Assembly (NCBI GenBank): GCA_964035545.1
Contig: OZ037767.1
Coordinates: forward strand, 13,728,801-13,792,800
DNA: 64,000 nucleotides
Origin: Bugula neritina
Lineage: Eukaryota; Bryozoa; Gymnolaemata; Cheilostomatida; Bugulidae
Direction: 5' to 3'
A model generated the notes under the pieces. The model had not been told where the DNA came from and made no database searches. It was given only the letters and a program-made list of their open reading frames with translations. A program made the translations under genes and the position numbers. Position 1 is the first letter of the stretch. Every line of letters begins with the position of its first letter. This document shows, piece after piece, positions 63,957 to 64,000 of the stretch.

Positions 63957-64000
63957 GGTCCCTGTGAGAAACCCCTGACAGAAAGAGTCTTTTTAAAGCG
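63957..64000 (-). mobile_element. SINE copy 3, cut by window end
   Basis: GTCCCTGTGAGAAACCCCTG followed by a GAGTCTTTTT segment matches the 3' tail of the copy at 11830. The rest lies beyond the window. Confidence 0.6.

Overview
This is invertebrate animal nuclear DNA: AT-rich, with many phased introns, much simple sequence and young retroelements. The gene set is typical of bilaterian animals. Spiralian affinity is plausible, but nothing in the window fixes the phylum.

Layout. (1) 571-20995, minus: an alpha-type neurexin. Twenty coding exons join in consistent phase and give signal peptide, LNS1-EGF1-LNS2-LNS3-EGF2-LNS4-LNS5-EGF3. LNS6, the membrane segment and the tail lie beyond base 1. 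A second signal-peptide exon at 13390-13465 has the right phase to make an isoform lacking LNS1-EGF1. (2) 24169-25140, minus: two-exon mitochondrial monothiol glutaredoxin 5. (3) 25717-29359, plus: a young LTR element with two zinc-knuckle ORFs and no protease, reverse transcriptase or integrase. (4) 30903-39958, minus: a young Ty3/gypsy element with gag, pol and a post-pol zinc-finger reading frame; a 1.6-kb hAT-like element is nested in its 3' part. (5) 41446-46033, minus: an EGLN/PHD HIF prolyl hydroxylase, six exons, complete. (6) 51001-56869, plus: TTC27, twelve exons to the stop, amino-terminal exons not found. (7) 57330-63894, minus: an R7-family RGS protein (RGS6/7-like), nine exons to the stop, 5' end beyond the window. 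TTC27 and RGS are tail-to-tail, with about 460 bases between stops.

How the genes relate: they form no operon or pathway. Neurexin (synaptic adhesion) and R7 RGS (neuronal G-protein signalling) are both neural; GLRX5, EGLN and TTC27 are housekeeping or stress genes. The accessory content is mobile: two LTR elements with LTR pairs that look identical, hAT-like elements, a tRNA-type SINE family in at least three copies, and large (TATAG)-type and 21- to 31-bp tandem arrays in introns and spacers.

The items most worth a second look are the gag-only two-ORF LTR element, the neurexin internal promoter/signal exon, and the zinc-finger/coiled-coil reading frame downstream of gypsy pol. Exon limits were called by eye from splice consensus, phase and family similarity; no alignment was run.
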